This document shows, in pieces, positions 35,263-35,748 of a DNA stretch of 35,748 nucleotides. A model generated the notes under the pieces. That model ran no database searches and was not told where the DNA came from. It worked only from the letters and a program-made list of their open reading frames with translations. The stretch is from Nitrosomonas sp. (GTDB lineage Bacteria > Pseudomonadota > Gammaproteobacteria > Burkholderiales > Nitrosomonadaceae): assembly GCA_020446045.1 (NCBI GenBank), contig JAGRFM010000079.1, positions 1 through 35,748 on the forward strand, given 5' to 3'. Within the stretch, counting starts at the first letter, position 1. Each line of letters starts with the position of its first letter. The position numbers and the translations under genes were made by a program.

Positions 35263-35748
35263 CTACTTAAACCCCATACAATTGGCATAAAACGAAACCG
35301 CAGCAGGCCAGTCCGAGAAAATGCCCAGAATCCCCACATCCTCGGTCAAGGCATGCAAAACGGCAAAACTGTCACCCTCGGTATGGATAACGTTTACAGC
35401 CGACGGAGAAGAGGGGTGCGGATTTCGTCCATTGAGTGTCTGGAAATACCAATTAATACCCTGTTGCGGTGACGGACCGCGATTCAATGTCCAGGTGATC
35501 AGTTTCAATCCCGCCGCTTTGGCTTCATGCGCATAATACGACGGGACGATCTCTCCATCCATTACTTCCAGCAGCATCCAGATCGGCGGAGCGATGATTT
35601 TAACGCCATACCCGGCCAGTTGCGCCATTGAAGGTGACCAGGTAGCAGGATCACGATGATCAAATGCCGGATCGCTATAGCGGCCATCGAGATAAACCAC
35701 CTGATCCGCAAATTCCGGTTCATGGCTAATCCAGTACAACACATCATC
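35263..35748 (-). CDS. Glycerophosphodiester phosphodiesterase, C-terminal part
   Basis: The 161 visible residues run off the right edge, so the N-terminus and its catalytic HR motif are missing. KAAGLKLITWTLNRGP resembles the TIM-barrel strand near the end of GDPD/GlpQ-type enzymes, in which the W-T/V stretch is typical. HALTEDVGILGIFSDWPAAV resembles their last strand and helix (GV.GIFTD.P). Such enzymes split glycerophosphodiesters into glycerol 3-phosphate and an alcohol; many are periplasmic. The family call rests on the C-terminal pattern only. Confidence 0.7.
   Translation of the reverse strand, partial: DDVLYWISHEPEFADQVVYLDGRYSDPAFDHRDPATWSPSMAQLAGYGVKIIAPPIWMLLEVMDGEIVPSYYAHEAKAAGLKLITWTLNRGPSPQQGINWYFQTLNGRNPHPSSPSAVNVIHTEGDSFAVLHALTEDVGILGIFSDWPAAVSFYANCMGFK

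Noticed and set aside
1-35748. CRISPR array, tRNA, rRNA, dif site or replication origin
   Set aside because: No regularly spaced repeats, cloverleaf genes, dif-like 28-mer or cluster of DnaA boxes was seen by eye.

Overview
The window looks like a chromosomal segment of a betaproteobacterium of moderate GC content. A Nitrosomonas-like member of the Nitrosomonadales is my best guess. That rests on the gene order (complete dcw cluster, then dapF, a DUF484 gene, xerC and hslVU) and on the style of the FtsZ and MraZ proteins; no marker gene proves it.

Left end (1-1686) is an accessory patch of lower GC. It holds the N-terminus of a TIR-domain protein that runs off the window, an intact VapB/VapC-type toxin-antitoxin pair with its own promoter and a perfect palindrome beside it, a REP-like repeat, and a second, broken antitoxin/PIN pair.

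Region 1687-6463 is a minus-strand operon: a glutamine-synthetase-like gamma-glutamyl ligase, an aldehyde dehydrogenase, an iron-type alcohol dehydrogenase and a class I glutamine amidotransferase. Together they could gamma-glutamylate an amine or amino alcohol, oxidise it and split off the product. A good sigma70 promoter lies in front of the first gene.

Region 6617-10044 holds a cytoplasmic REC-PAS-PAS-GGDEF-EAL protein with all catalytic motifs intact, then about 860 bases with no obvious large gene. That gap contains a 56-codon open frame that ends exactly at a strong intrinsic terminator, an FNR-like box, a short palindrome and a MITE-like structured element.

Region 10045-33300 is one long minus-strand block. 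In transcription order it runs mraZ, rsmH, ftsL, ftsI, murE, murF, mraY, murD, ftsW, murG, murC, murB, ddlB, ftsQ, ftsA, ftsZ (the full dcw cluster), then a GNAT acetyltransferase, dapF, a DUF484 gene, xerC, hslV and hslU. Most dcw genes overlap or nearly touch. MurE carries the meso-diaminopimelate DNPR motif, which fits the dapF nearby. A sigma70 promoter followed by GTGG repeats precedes mraZ and looks like an autoregulated mra promoter. lpxC is not found next to ftsZ; a GNAT gene is there instead.

Right end (33301-35748) has a non-coding gap, a plus-strand Wzx/PST-type polysaccharide flippase, a second copy of the REP-like repeat and the C-terminal part of a glycerophosphodiester phosphodiesterase that runs off the window. 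No rRNA, tRNA, CRISPR array or intact transposase was found.
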